A DNA stretch of 64,000 bases from Nigrospora sphaerica (Eukaryota > Ascomycota > Sordariomycetes > Amphisphaeriales > Apiosporaceae), in the NCBI GenBank assembly GCA_018287875.1, contig JAGVVL010000009.1, positions 2,604,001 through 2,668,000 of the forward strand. Reading direction: 5' to 3'. The position numbers were made by a program, and so were the translations under genes. Positions 33,233 to 44,703 of the stretch are shown here, piece after piece (position 1 is the stretch's first letter; every line of letters starts with the position of its first letter). A model generated the notes under the pieces. That model was not told where the DNA came from and did no database searches. It worked only from the letters and a program-made list of their open reading frames with translations.

Positions 33233-33829
33233 ATGTGGTCTTTCGGCACAACAATGACCATTGCCAACGATACGGAGCCCAAGCCAGGCGCCGCCCAAAT
33301 TCCTCCGTCGAATATGCCAGACTCGTCGTCGGTAATGCCGCCGATCGCCACCACGCGGCCCGACACGCGCACCCCCATCTTTGCGCCGCGCTCCCTGAAG
33401 CAGCTGACGCTCTTCTTTGCCGGCGCCGGCTTCCTGGGGCTTTCGACCTTCGTTACGCGACGCTCCGTCAACCGCAAGTACCTGGCCACGCTGCCCAGGT
33501 TTTACCAGCCAAGCAACCGGCCGTCCTCAAAGATCAACTCGGACAGCTCCTTGATTGCCCTCGAAGCACTGAACCTCGCCACCCTCAATGTCATTGGCTT
33601 CGCCGTCATGGCCACCGGCGGCCTGTCCTGGGCCTTTGACGTGTCCAACATCGAGGAACTGAGAGCCATGGCTCGCGCCAACCTCGGCACCGCCGGCGGC
33701 GGTCGGACCGATGAGGAGGCGGAAAGAGAGGTCGAGGAATGGGTCGCCAAGGTGCTGTTGAGAAAGGAGCAGAACGAGAAGGCCCAGGATCCGCAGACGC
33801 CCTCGGCCGCGCTAGGGAAGAACAAGTAG
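33233..33829 (+). CDS. AIM11: AIM11-family mitochondrial membrane protein
   Basis: Yeast Aim11 is a mitochondrial protein of unknown role named from a mitochondrial-inheritance screen. One exon encodes 198 residues. After a variable Pro/Ser-rich N-terminus, the conserved part begins RSLKQLTLFFAGAGFLGLSTFVTRRSVNRKY (first membrane segment, about residues 55-78). It continues with SSKINSDSSLIALEALNLATLNVIGFAVMATGGLSWAFD (second segment, about 110-132) and a charged C-terminal helix. The ATG at 33233 gives MWSFG, a common start in this family; a second in-frame ATG lies at 33254. Confidence 0.9.
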   Translation: MWSFGTTMTIANDTEPKPGAAQIPPSNMPDSSSVMPPIATTRPDTRTPIFAPRSLKQLTLFFAGAGFLGLSTFVTRRSVNRKYLATLPRFYQPSNRPSSKINSDSSLIALEALNLATLNVIGFAVMATGGLSWAFDVSNIEELRAMARANLGTAGGGRTDEEAEREVEEWVAKVLLRKEQNEKAQDPQTPSAALGKNK

Positions 33830-36088
33830 GCCTGCCGTAAATGCTCGACTTATCTCGGCAACACACCCAAGCCGTCGCCGGAACTGTTCCTTGTATATGT
33901 CTCGCTGCCAGCTACCGAGCACGGCTTGCGCTGTTGACAACTACAACCCAGCTGCCCCAGGAGCGACCGAAATGGCTTTGACAGCTTTTGGTCCTGCTGC
34001 ATCTAGCGTCGCGATTGGCTTGGCTAAAAGCCCCCCGGTCCCGGGGACACGAGCCTGCCCTCCAGTTAGTGGGAAGCGGACGGCACTGCATAATTGCAAC
34101 CCATCCCTGACCTGCCAGTCTGTCTACTTCCTCCTCCCCGAGACGCCATGTGCGTACCGGGCCGACCAGCAGCCGCACTGTGCTCGCTATGCTCTTTGCT
34201 CGCTATGCTCTTTGCTGTAAGCTGCCTTGGGGGGAGGCAAGAAGGGAATCTCTCATGCTCTCTGTCCACCCCACCTCGTCCATGCTGGACGCATGTACCA
34301 ATACTTGCCCCGGGATCCAGCTCCATGGACGCTTGTCTACCTCCCCCCGATCCAGGTGGCCGAGGCGGCCAGCTTCCGCATCCAGCGAAGCTGGCGAGCT
34401 GACACGACGCCGCCGCCGATGGTGTGATCGCTGATTCGCGGTCTTCCAACTAGCCTGATCTGACGAATCTCAGATGAGGCATCCCTTACCTCGGCCGTGT
34501 GTTACCCTTCTGTATTGTAACTAATGGAAGCTGGTTGGCCATGCCGGCCGCTGGTCAGGCTGTACCCGGTAGTGCTGCATGGCACATCGTATACCTGCTT
34601 TGTAGTGATTCTTGTTGTCTCGTTGGGGTCGCGTCTGGCCGGCTATGCATCACATGCATGCCATTGGGGGCTGGATTGCGAGGTATCATCGCTTTGTTTT
34701 TTGGTGTGTCGTCGTCGTGGACTTGTCTTAGGAAGGCCTTGACGGCATTGTCATCCATTACCTTGTCCCTCTTCCATGTTCAGGCCGCGACTACGTGGTA
34801 AGTGCCGTGCCGTTTCCCTCCATAAGGGCTCGCTGTCCTCGTTCTTCGCAGCCCGAGGCACCCCCCGGCCATCCTGGCTTGCGGGCGGCTGGCCCGACGG
34901 CGGTCACTGAAGCTGCTTTCTCAGTGGATGGATGATGGTGATGCCGTTGGGTAGCCCAAAACTAAGACGGTCCAGTTTCCGCTCGTCAAACTCCCGGACG
35001 AGCAAGAGCCGGCAACGGTCCGTCTCCTTGAAGGGCCGAAGCGGCTGTAGGCCGTCCGCCGCGCCGGCGCAAGGGGGGTGCGTGACGCTACATCGGACCA
35101 TCCGAACGTACAGACGGTGGATGCTGACGGCGTCATTCTCACTGCCGGGCCGCCAGCCAACTCTCTTCCGCAAGCATCCCGAGCTGGGCCCTCAGGCCGT
35201 CCCGTGAGCGTTGCCGGAGAAGGAATGGCTGCCAGTCCGTCCTCTCGGTGGATGCAATGCCCACTACGCCCGCGCCCCCGGTCGTCGGTTTTCCTTGTCG
35301 TGGTCCCCCTCCTCCGCGTACTTTATGGGAAGGTCGGCCGATTCGTCAAGACCATCGTGTTCTCAGTGCTCTGTAGACCTGAAACTATAAAGCTGATGTT
35401 TCAAGGTCGGGTAGAGGATCCGGGGTGGGGGAGGGCAGCATTCCGCACATTTGTGATAAGGACCGTCTTTTCTTTAAAACCCAGTTGGACATGATTTCTT
35501 TTTCCTTTCCCTTTTCTTCTGTACATACCAACCCACTTTCGTATAGTGCCCCCCCCCCCGCGTGCACGTTTTCATGAAGCATGACACCCATCAATTTGCC
35601 CTGCGGGCCAACGCTGCCATATAATGCCGGTTATATATTCGACCCCCCGAGGCCAATGTATGGCCCAAACCCATCCGTAAGTAATGAGAAGGGCCTCTTA
35701 TAGAACTGCTAGATTCCACTGGACGCGATTTGTGCAACCGAGACCTGCAACCGCACGGTTCCGCTCAAAACTTCGGATCGGTGTACCGGCCGATGGCCCC
35801 CACGGGGTAGTGTGTGCGGAGTCTAGACTCGCCGATATGATGCGAGGTCGCAGTGAAAGCGAAAACTCATGTCCAGCGGAGGATGATCAGCCCCCGGGCT
35901 GCCACATTGGCCGCAAGTGAACTCGTCGGTGACCTGTTCATCTAAGCAGACCACTGCCGTCATGGCTGCCCAATGAGTCTCCTTGTGGAACGGCATGCCG
36001 ATAAGAGTGCCCCGGCGGGCGGTCTCGCGCGCCAGCAGGTTTCCAACAGCCATTGTGATCGCCGGCGGAACCGAGGGCCCCGGATGTT
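33830..36088. other. Intergenic region, 2.3 kb, with a possible coding relic
   Basis: Convergent region between AIM11 and pantothenate kinase. It holds a tandem duplication at 34,181-34,212 and, on the minus strand, an open frame at 34,904-35,173 whose amino-acid make-up looks protein-like but which I cannot assign. C-runs lie near 35,551-35,559. Confidence 0.45.
34181..34212. repeat. 16-bp exact tandem duplication
   Basis: TGCTCGCTATGCTCTT occurs twice head to tail (34181-34196, 34197-34212) and is followed by TGCTG, the start of a third copy. Confidence 0.95.
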
Positions 36089-37996
36089 CTATATGACCAC
36101 AGCCTCGTCGCTGTCAGGGACGGGGGATGCAAGTCCCTCTCCATTCGCGCGACCCCTCATACGCGCCTCTAGGCCCTCGCCCTCCTCGAAGCTTCCCCGC
36201 CGGCCCCAGTTCCTGGGTTGCCTCTTCAAGAAGGCGCCGACGGAGCCCAGGTAGCCCTCGTGGCGGAGGAAGTAGGCTTGCTTCTGTCCTTTGCTCCAGA
36301 ATTTGATGGCGTAGGAGAGGGTGTTCATAGTCTGCGGGTGGCCCCGGATGAAGGAGCCGCCGAAATAAATGTGGTTCAGGTTGTGTATCTGCGATTGCAG
36401 ATAGGCAATCTGGCCAATGTTGTTACTGACGGCATAAAGCAAGGACCGCGAGATGTCCGAAGCCGAGAAGCGGGATTTGATGGCCTCCTCCCTCGTTATT
36501 TTCGGGGCCGGTGTAGTCGAATGCTCGGAATCGGCGGGCTCTTGGTGGCGGGACGAAAAGTGCTGAGAGTCGGCGTTGGAGAGCCCGCCATTGTCCTCGG
36601 CCTCTCTCTCGGCCTCCTGCTTCATGCGGAAGACCTTGCCGAAAGAGCTGGCAATGGCGGTGCTCTTTAGGCCGATCTTGCCGTAGTCGGTGCCGTAGAT
36701 GTCGCCAACCAACATGTCGACCTTGGCATTGTCTCCCTCGGCGGCCATATCGAGCATGTCGTCAAAAGACTCGGCGGGGGTCAGGAGCGACAGGAGACCC
36801 CAGAGGGTGCCGCCGCCAAGCGAGGTGCCGCCAACGCGCTCGTACGTGCGCGGGCCGGAAACGCGGAGTATACTGACACCAGAGCCAATGTTCACCAGCA
36901 TATAAGGGTATATGTTCTCTTCTGGCTCCACAAAATGCATGGGGTCCGTCTCGGAGTAGGTGAAGACCTCGCGGGGTATCTCGGTAATGAAGAAATCCAG
37001 TCCTGCGGTAGCCACACCATCAGTCGGGGAGGCGAGGCCGTGGGGGGGAGGCCGGCATGCATACCAATTATCAGACACTCCATCTCCTCCTCGCGCAGGA
37101 CGTCGACGCCAAGCCGGGCCCTTATCCTGTCGTAGTACTTGAAAGCGCCGCCTCCAGTGGCCATGACGCACAGCTCGCCCTGCTTGGAACCGTGCATGGC
37201 CAACTGCTTGTCCTGTAGGTGTTTCATGAACTCGATACAATCATCGATGCGATCGGTCTCGAAGTTGAGAAAGTTTAGTCGACCGCCAGGTTCGGTCCAG
37301 TGAGCCTCGCGGGAAAAGTAGACCAGTTTGGCCAGCGAGCCGCCGATCTGCGAGGAAGGGGGAGGGTTAGGGGCTGTCAGAAGCAGTCGCGTGTCTGCAC
37401 CAGCAGGGTGGCGGGGCAGGGGGTAAAGAGGAGGAGAGAGGGGGCCAACCTACATCGACGGCGATATGGCTGACGACAGCCGTGTGGTTTGGTAGGCGGA
37501 TGTCCTTGGTCTCGTGGTAGCTGGACCCGGGCGGCGACGAGCCACTGGTGACGGGCGGAGTCGAGGCGGGCGACTCGACAATAAAGGCGCCCTTCACATT
37601 GATGCGCACGGAGCCGGGGTGGCCGATGGCGCTGTCTATCTCGGCCGTGGTGGTGACGGTCCTCGGTCGCCGACCGACATTGGTCGCCATCGCGGCAGCG
37701 GTTGTCGCAGAGGCGGGGGCGGGGTCGCGAGGCATCGATGGCAGTGATGGTACTGCGGGCATAAGGCTGAAAGGAACCGACTCCGGTGCGGCGTCGCCGT
37801 TGGTCTTGCTCGTGCCGTCCTCGACCAGCAACAGTGCCGTGGCCGGAGGAGGAAGCGGCGACGACGGCGGCGACGACGGCGGCGGCGGCGGCGGCGAGAG
37901 GGCAGCAGCGGCGGCGGCGGCAGCGGCGACGGTGTCGGCAGTGCCAGGGCCTACATCTGTCGGCTGGGCGGCGCCGAAGTCGTCGTCCCCAGGCAT
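36089..37996 (-). CDS. CAB1: Pantothenate kinase
   Basis: This cytosolic enzyme phosphorylates pantothenate, the first and rate-limiting step of CoA synthesis. Exons 37996-37454, 37347-37065 and 37002-36089 encode 579 residues. The N-terminal 180 residues are a low-complexity extension with poly-Ala, poly-Pro and Ser runs, longer than in yeast Cab1 (367 residues). The kinase fold begins TAVVSHIAVDIGGSLAKLVYF, the phosphate 1 motif of eukaryotic type II PanK. Other conserved blocks are CVMATGGGAFKYYD, MECLIIGLDFFITEIP, NIGSGVSILRV and RVGGTSLGGGTLWGL. The C-terminal part has DISRSLLYAVSNNIGQIAYL and HIYFGGSFIRGHPQTM. The intron phases rebuild these blocks exactly. A Ser/His/Glu-rich insert lies near HFSSRHQEPADSEHSTT. 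Confidence 0.95.
37840..37935. repeat. GNC-triplet tracts coding poly-Ala/poly-Pro in pantothenate kinase
   Basis: On the + strand GGC/GGA/GAC triplets dominate; the minus strand codes runs of Ala (about nine) and Pro (about seven to eight) in the N-terminal extension. Such runs expand and contract readily. Confidence 0.8.
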
Positions 37997-39360
37997 GGCG
38001 GTGGGGTTGACGGGGGGGAGGGTTCGCACTTTTTTTTGGGGTGGGGAGAGGGACCGAGGGAGTCTAGCGGCACGAAGGGTTCCTCGGTTACGTCCTCCCA
38101 AGCGCGATGGCTACCCCAATCGGTTCTACCGCTCTCGCCGTCGGCCGTACGAGTACCGAGTACGAGCTGAGCGGGAAGAGACCCCGGGCGGGCCTCCCCA
38201 GCTGTGAGAGGCAGAGAAGACCGAAGAATTTTGGCCTTCTTTCACCATCACCGATTCACCAAGCACCGCCCCCCCTCCGGCGCGGCCCAAACGGCGCTAT
38301 ATACCTTGCGAAAGCGTCCACTGTGCGTGCGAGTCGAAGCGCGGGCGGGCCGGCGGCGCTACCTGCAGGGGAAAAAAGCCGCTTCCCGTGAAACTGGTCG
38401 GGGCAACGGGAATAGAGAAGTCGACGCGACGGCAGGAGGAGCAACGGCAAGAGAATGGGAAAGAGCGCGAGCGGAAGTGAGGGCGAGTATAGCTGTATGT
38501 GTGGGTATAAGTGTGTGTGTGTGTGTGTGTATGAGAGCTGTGTATATGTGTGTGGGTAGGAAGGAGTGTGGTTGTGTGTCAAAGAGCGTCGCGGACACTG
38601 CGCCTTTTAGTAGTAGGCAAGTATATGTACTTGTACCTACTTCATGCCGGCGGGCCGTACGGATAGCCACGGCGGGCTTGCGGAACGGCAAACGGCGCAC
38701 TCGGGGAATTCCAAATACACTAACTCCCGTCCGCCATCGAGACCGAGTTCGGGCAGACCGTTGGGCGTCTAGGATGCACAGGATGCTGGCCTGGCGGCCG
38801 TGATGCCGTAGCGGTTGGCAAACTAGCTTTGGGGCGGCTCGCCTGGCTGAGGCTGATGTATGCTCGAGGATCCTTTGCGTCCCTGGTGCGGGTACTGATC
38901 GCCACGTGAGTACTTTACACTACCTGCTTCTCAAATGAAACACCTGCTTGAGTATGTACTTCCTACATACATACTTTGGGGCCGACCCTTAAGTGCGCGC
39001 CTTGCCGACCTGTTCGGATGGAAACCTGGATGGGCGGGCGATGATAAAAAGCCCCGAGCGGCCAAAGCACATCCCATATCCAAGTACGCAGGCATGGAAG
39101 TTGTAGGCGGAGACGCCATCGACTGAGCACTTCTTTACCTACCCGCTTGCACAGGTATGTGCGTAAAGCACTAGGGAGTCCTCCCGTACGCTGGTTGAAA
39201 GACAAAACCTATGAGCGCCAAGGTATCAGAGCGAGCGTACAGAGGCCGACTTCTGCGGCCCCCAGCCCCCAGAGGAAAGCAAAGACCGACAAAAAACTCA
39301 ATGTGACCCATCCAAAACCCCATCTCGGATACAAAAAGAAGAAGCGCCAGCGGCCGGCTC
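37997..39360. other. Intergenic region with a GT microsatellite
   Basis: Promoter of pantothenate kinase and 3' flank of the RGS gene. A (GT)10 run at 38,511-38,530 sits inside a wider TG-rich zone (38,490-38,580). No gene recognised. Confidence 0.5.
38511..38530. repeat. (GT)10 microsatellite
   Basis: Twenty nucleotides of alternating GT, about 500 bp upstream of the pantothenate kinase start; such runs can adopt Z-DNA. Confidence 0.9.
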
Positions 39361-40825
39361 TCAAAAGTAGTCGCCGGCGGGCACACCGACGAAGATGGCG
39401 CTGAGGACGGCAGCGCCCAGCAGCGCGCACAACATGGACTGGACGAAAATGGTGTCCTGGATCTGCCGGAGCGCCGGCTCCTGGATCCAGACCTCGCGGT
39501 CGAAGACCTTGCGGACGACGTTGCGCCTCTCGTACTGGACAACCCACGGGGCCTCCTCGTAGCTGTTGCCGGACCCGAACGTGTCGAAGCTCTCCTTCTC
39601 CCGGCCGCCCCCCTCGCCGTCGCCCTCGACGAAGAGCTCCCAGGGTCGCACGTGGCGGTGGTGCATGCCGTGCAGGACCACGCACATGCCCTTGTAGGCG
39701 GCCATGAGGGTGGCGATGCCGATGACCCAGCCGATGGCCGCGAGCGCACGCCAGCCCCGGCCCGCGCTGCTGAGCGCGAGGATGAGCGCCGCCAGCGTGG
39801 CGAGCAGGATGGTGCCGACCCCGAGCGCGCGCGCGAAGAAGACGCGCGCCGGGTTGCCGTTGCAGATGGACCATCGGATGAAGTTGGGATGCGCCTGGCG
39901 CCGCAGCGAGTTCTCGACGCTCCGCGCGACGATGCGGAAGGCCGACGGGTGCGTCGTGTGCGCCAGCGCCTGAAGCGTGGCCTTTTGCTCGCGCGCCGAA
40001 AGGTTGAGCTGCCGAGCGCCGTCGTCGGCGATGTAGGTCGCGATGACGCGGTTGACCTCGTCGCGGAACGGCTGGATCGAAACTGGTCCCTCGTCAGCTC
40101 GTCACGCCCCGGCCCCCTCCCGGCGGCAGAGCGGCATGGACACATACATGGCTGCTTGACACCGGCCGCGGCAAAGGCCTCGCGGGCCTGTGTGCGGTAG
40201 TCGGCCACGGGCGAGCCCGGCGGTCCCGTTGAGGAAAAGGAGTCGTCGTGGCTCATGGGCGTGCGCGGCGGCGTCGAGAACGGATCGCCCCTCCCGATGG
40301 AGGCGTCTGCATTCTTCTCAAAGTCGGTGCCCTTGAAGATGGACGCCGCCGCCGGCTCGCGGCGCAGCTTCTCGGCGCCCTCCTTCTGAAGCCGCGCAAC
40401 GCACTCGTCTTCCATGGCCTGCGTCCACTCGGGCGCCAGGGCCAAGTCGGCCGTGTCGGCCTCGGGGAACCGTTTGGCGTAGTCGCGGTACCAGAGGAAG
40501 AACTGCAGGTTCTCGGCCGAGTGCTCGATGTAGATGAGGTAATTCATAAAGTCTCGCACGGTGCAGGGCTATTACTCTCGTCAGTCCTGTGCTCCCTTCC
40601 CCCCGCAGTCAACTTCACGGAACGGGCGGGCCGTACCGGGCAGGTCCCCCCGCTGATGATCTTGTCAAAGTTGAGAGCCTCGGGCACACCGGCCGAGGCG
40701 CCCGACTGCCCTGATCTAAGCGACGTGCCCTCCTTGTTGGTCTCGGCCGAGACGTGGCTATCACTCCGCATGAGCGATGCGTCGTCCACACGTCGTGGAC
40801 GCCGATAGGAAAGGGAGTAAACCAT
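39361..40825 (-). CDS. RGS-domain protein with three C-terminal membrane helices
   Basis: RGS domains speed GTP hydrolysis by G-alpha subunits and so damp GPCR signalling. Exons 40825-40637, 40568-40148 and 40082-39361 give 443 residues. Joins restore GGTCPPCTVRDFMNYLIYIEH and KQPFSIQPFRDEVNRVIATYI. The RGS domain spans about residues 50-260: FMNYLIYIEHSAENLQFFLWYRDY is its first helix pair, followed by a Ser/Pro-rich insert, then QPFRDEVNRVIATYIADDGARQLNLS as the second half. Three hydrophobic helices lie near 288-308, 316-338 and 416-437. The split RGS plus membrane anchor resembles fungal RgsB/Rax1-type regulators; I cannot decide which. Confidence 0.85.
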
Positions 40826-43093
40826 GTCGGCAGTTGTAAGATGGAATTAGTGGTGATCCGAAACAGAAGACTAAAACCGACTCCCCGTTGCCGAGTATAA
40901 GGCGAAGGACGCAACGCAGCAGGTAGAAGACGTTGGGATGGACAACGGTAGCGGAAAGGCGACTGAACAACGACCCCCAGGGACTAGCACGGCAGGTATA
41001 TACGCGGCCTGCAAGCCAGACCAGCAACCGAAAGGAACGGATAAGGTTCAGGGTTCGGAACTCCATGATGAGTACTGTCAGCACCTCAGAAGGGCGGGCC
41101 AGGCTGAGGAGGCGTGGCAGAAGCCGGAGACCCTATCCTTCTTTTTTTTTCCTTTGTTTTCTTTCGCCGCATCCGTTCCGCGTCCTAGAGGTGAATGGTT
41201 CGGGTTCTCTCCTCGCCAGCCGCTCGTCCCTGCGGCCTGGTCTGACCCCTTTGGACGACGCAAATATGGCTCACTGGGTCTCACAGACGACGCCAAGAGA
41301 GATGGCCGGCCAACCATTTCGGGTCGCGTCATAGTGAACGGCTGACCATCGTACGCGAACAGATACAGTCCCGTGTGTAGTATGCACGAGGTTGATAACG
41401 TCGAAGGCGTGAGCTGTTCCCGATACATGCAAGCCACCTCGCCCGTGGCGGTAGTGTTGCTCAGTTATCCCCCCCGGCACCTGATCTTCCGTTGAGTATG
41501 GACGGCGCCGCCGCCATACTACTCGCGACGGGAGCAAGACATGCGGATGGGAGAAAAACAAGGGCGGACGAAGCCTTTCAGCTGAGCACCGGCTCGCGAG
41601 ACAAGGCTAGTGAGCGCCATTATCTGCTATGGCTCGCATACTTCCGAGGCAAGGGGACGAGCCAAGACAAGAGGCGGCTTGGCGAGCCCGGATGCGGGCA
41701 GCTGACCTTGATGCCCGGAGGGAGCCGCAGCAAGGCTACCTTCAGCTGAAGCCATTGATTGGGCCTCCTAACCCCTCCCCGGCTCTTTCCCGGCGCCGAG
41801 GGCGGCTTGCAGAAGAGCAGAGGAATGAGAGGTCGCCGGCACTAGTCTCTGGTGGCGGCCGCCAAGTCAGATTTGCCCCAAGATGCACTTACACACATGT
41901 GTTGTTCTTTGGTTCTATACGGACTGACATGGTATGCAAGTTCGTACGTACACGGACACGTGCACCGACAGCTATGCACCGGGCTGATACGCACACGGGT
42001 GAGTGAGCGGGCGTGTAGCCAACGTCGTGTGCATGGCGGCCGCTGGTTAGATGATGGGCGCCGGCATGGGGTGCTTGACAACCACTGCGCAGAATATGAG
42101 CCGGCGTAGGGGGCGGCTGAGACATGGACAGCAATTGTCTTATGCTGCTACAGAGACGCCTCTGGCTGGTGACAAGGTTTGTTTGTGTGCACAGTGACGG
42201 GGCGAGATGGCAAAAGAAATACACACGTCGAGGGTAGCGGCACTATTGGGCAGCTGTAAGCCGGGGCAGGGGGCCGCACATACGGACGGATGAATCGGCT
42301 ACAAGATCGTACATGCGTGCTTCACCCAGTTCCGGCCAGGCGGTTGATCAAGGTCGTAGACGACACATGGTGCCAAGCCACGTGCGTCGTCTCTTCTCGT
42401 GCCTCTGCATTTTCTTTCCGCCGGCCTACGCGAACGATCCGAGCCGGCCTAATTCGCGCATTATCTGGGCCATGGCTTTTCCAGTGGGCAACGGGTGAGA
42501 TGCCTGCCCAGCAACCGAAGCGTCGTGAGTGCGCTACACCTCTGGGCCCGAGCGCGGGCACGGAGTGACCGTGATCAACCCTGTTCGTCTGTGTGCGTCA
42601 GGCACCAGGGCTTCATAAATGTACATACAGAGGCTTCCGTGGGGCGGGAGGGGGGCTCAGCTTCTACCGTCGGCTCCATCCCGCCGAGCCTCCCGGTCAC
42701 TCCGTCCTAGGAGAAAAGCAATACGTGCACGATGGGTACGATGCCCTAAGCAGGCCCCTGCCTTGGTGGCCCGGACGCCACAAGCGCCGCTACAGCACGG
42801 TGCAACTCGAGACATGGCCGGGCCAGAGCCGTTCCATCGTCCCCGTTGTGTTGCCAGGGTCAGCCCGGACAGTTAGGTTCCTGTTCTGGGCTGCAATGTC
42901 TTATCCGCCTGCTCCACGAGGGAGCCATGTGGCCATGAGAAGGGGGCCGAGTCTCTTTGGCAAGATGGATGTCAAACTAGCCGTGTATGAGCGAGGACGA
43001 ATTCTGGCCATTGTGAAGCTACCAAACGTATCGACAGGGCGGAAGTAACGAGGCGGCTGCCCGCGGTTTCGTCCCTCCGTCACCTCTTCGCCC
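40826..43093. other. Intergenic region, 2.3 kb, no gene recognised
   Basis: Contains the RGS gene promoter and the 3' flank of the DUF1348 gene. A T-run lies at about 41,142-41,158. The longest open frame (42,593-43,048, +) lacks conserved-looking sequence. Confidence 0.5.
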
Positions 43094-43794
43094 TTACCAG
43101 TGCGCCTCCGAGATGGGCACGCTATTCACGTCGACGCCGTCTCGGAACCAGCGAGCGTGCTCGTCTATCTTGACGTCGTTGCCGCTCATCTGACGCTTGC
43201 GCATGAGCCCATCCGGGGCGAAAGTCCAGTCCTCCAGGCCGTAGGTGCGCCCTACCGTCAGCAAGAGTCAGCAATTTCCCCAATGAGGCGGCCGTAGGGA
43301 GGCGAAGGAGGGGCGCCGGATGCTGCTTACACCACTGGCCGGCATCGTCATGCCATTCGTACCAGAACTGTACAGCGATGCGGTCGTCGGTGAAGGCAAA
43401 GAGTTCCTTGCGTAGCCGATAGCTCTTCTCGCGCTGCCACTTCTGGGTCAAGAACTCGGCGATGGCGTCGCGCCCGACGAGGAACGTGTCCCGGTTGCGC
43501 CAGATCGAGTCCTGGCTGTAGGCCAACTTAATCTTGTGAGGGTCCCTTGATTTTCGAGACACGACATCAGCACTGGCTGCTGCGGCGGTTGTTGCTGCAG
43601 GCATCGCCCCACGGGCGTAGACGGAAACTTGAAGATGTGTGTGTGTGCGTGCGTGTGTATGTGTGTTGTCTCGCCTACGCAGGTACGTACATGGTATTCC
43701 AGCCGTCTTGCGCTGCTTTCACCTTCATCTGCGCCGTCTCGGCCGTGAACGGGGGAAAGGGCGGTCGGCCGCCAGGATTCTGCTCTGTTGCCAT
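43094..43794 (-). CDS. DUF1348 family protein (NTF2/SnoaL-like fold)
   Basis: A small, widely conserved protein of unknown activity with an NTF2-like cone fold. Exons 43794-43691, 43545-43331 and 43251-43094 give 158 residues. Joins restore AAQDGWNTMDPHKIKLAYSQ and DDAGQWWRTYGLEDWTF, both family hallmarks. The core shows SIWRNRDTFLVGRDAIAEFL, KWQREKSYRLRKELFAF, IAVQFWYEWHD and the ending GVDVNSVPISEAHW. Its length matches bacterial homologues (about 150-155 residues), suggesting a single-domain enzyme or binding protein. The first intron is 145 nt and contains a TG-rich tract. Confidence 0.93.
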
Positions 43795-44703
43795 GGCTAC
43801 GGTTTGGGTAGGGTGTTTAAACGGCGATGATGGAAATGCGAGAGTCTAGATGGACTGCGCGGGTGGTGAGGGGTTCAACACTGCATCGCAAAGGTATAAG
43901 CTGGAAAGTATAAGTAGCCACAGCGTGGTTAGCGGTTGCTTACTCATGTACATACATATGATTGCTTACTCATGTACATATGTATGTACAATGTACTTAC
44001 TAACCTGCCCTACCTCATCTCCTTCAGGTAGGTACTTACATAAAGACGTACTTACTTTAAATACAAACCGGCTAACTGACTGACCCGGGCTGCCGGGCTG
44101 CGGATGCGGCCGGCGTTAACCTCCCACAGGAAGCTAGGGAAGCACGCAAGTGACTGACTACCTAGTACGATCAGTCCGATTTCTCCGTCCGTACCTCGTC
44201 CGCATATTGCCCGCGGCCCGTCACGGCCGACTCGTACGGGCATAGCCACCGGGGAGGCGGGGGAGACCTTCCATGATGGCAACTTTGAGTCAGGGAGCAC
44301 CCTGCCCCTGACCGAGAGAGGCACTCCAGAGTCCTTTTTTCTTCTCGCAAGCTCCGGTTGGAAAAAGACGGCTATGTCGTTGAAAGCATAGGAATCTATC
44401 AGGTTGCTCGTTGGTCCACGGCGGCATCGCTTCGTGCCATCTTTACAAGTGTGTTGGTATCCCTACGTAGGTGCCTTGTCTCTGGTTGGTTCACCTCATC
44501 TCAGCTCGGGCTGTTCGCCTCGTCCTTGTTTGGGCCATCCGTCTCGTCTTTGTTTGGTTTGTTCGTCTTATTCTTTTTATGCTCGGGGTAAATTGAGCAT
44601 GCCTCCGGCGGCATGCATCGCGTTCCGGTGGGGGAGGGCCGGTGCTCCTTTTGGGTGGCCATCCCCTCCCCGTTGCCAGACCCTTGCCAAGACCTCGGCC
44701 ACT
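43795..44703. other. Intergenic region, nothing recognised
   Basis: DUF1348 promoter and peroxiredoxin 3' flank. GTACATAC and CAGGTAGGTACTTAC patches lie at 43,960-44,050. Confidence 0.5.

Noticed and set aside
39209..40559. Alternative-frame and readthrough versions of the RGS gene
   Set aside because: They break the RGS and membrane segments, which the three-exon model rebuilds.
42593..43048. 151-codon + frame between RGS and DUF1348 genes
   Set aside because: No conserved motif, biased composition, no splice partner.
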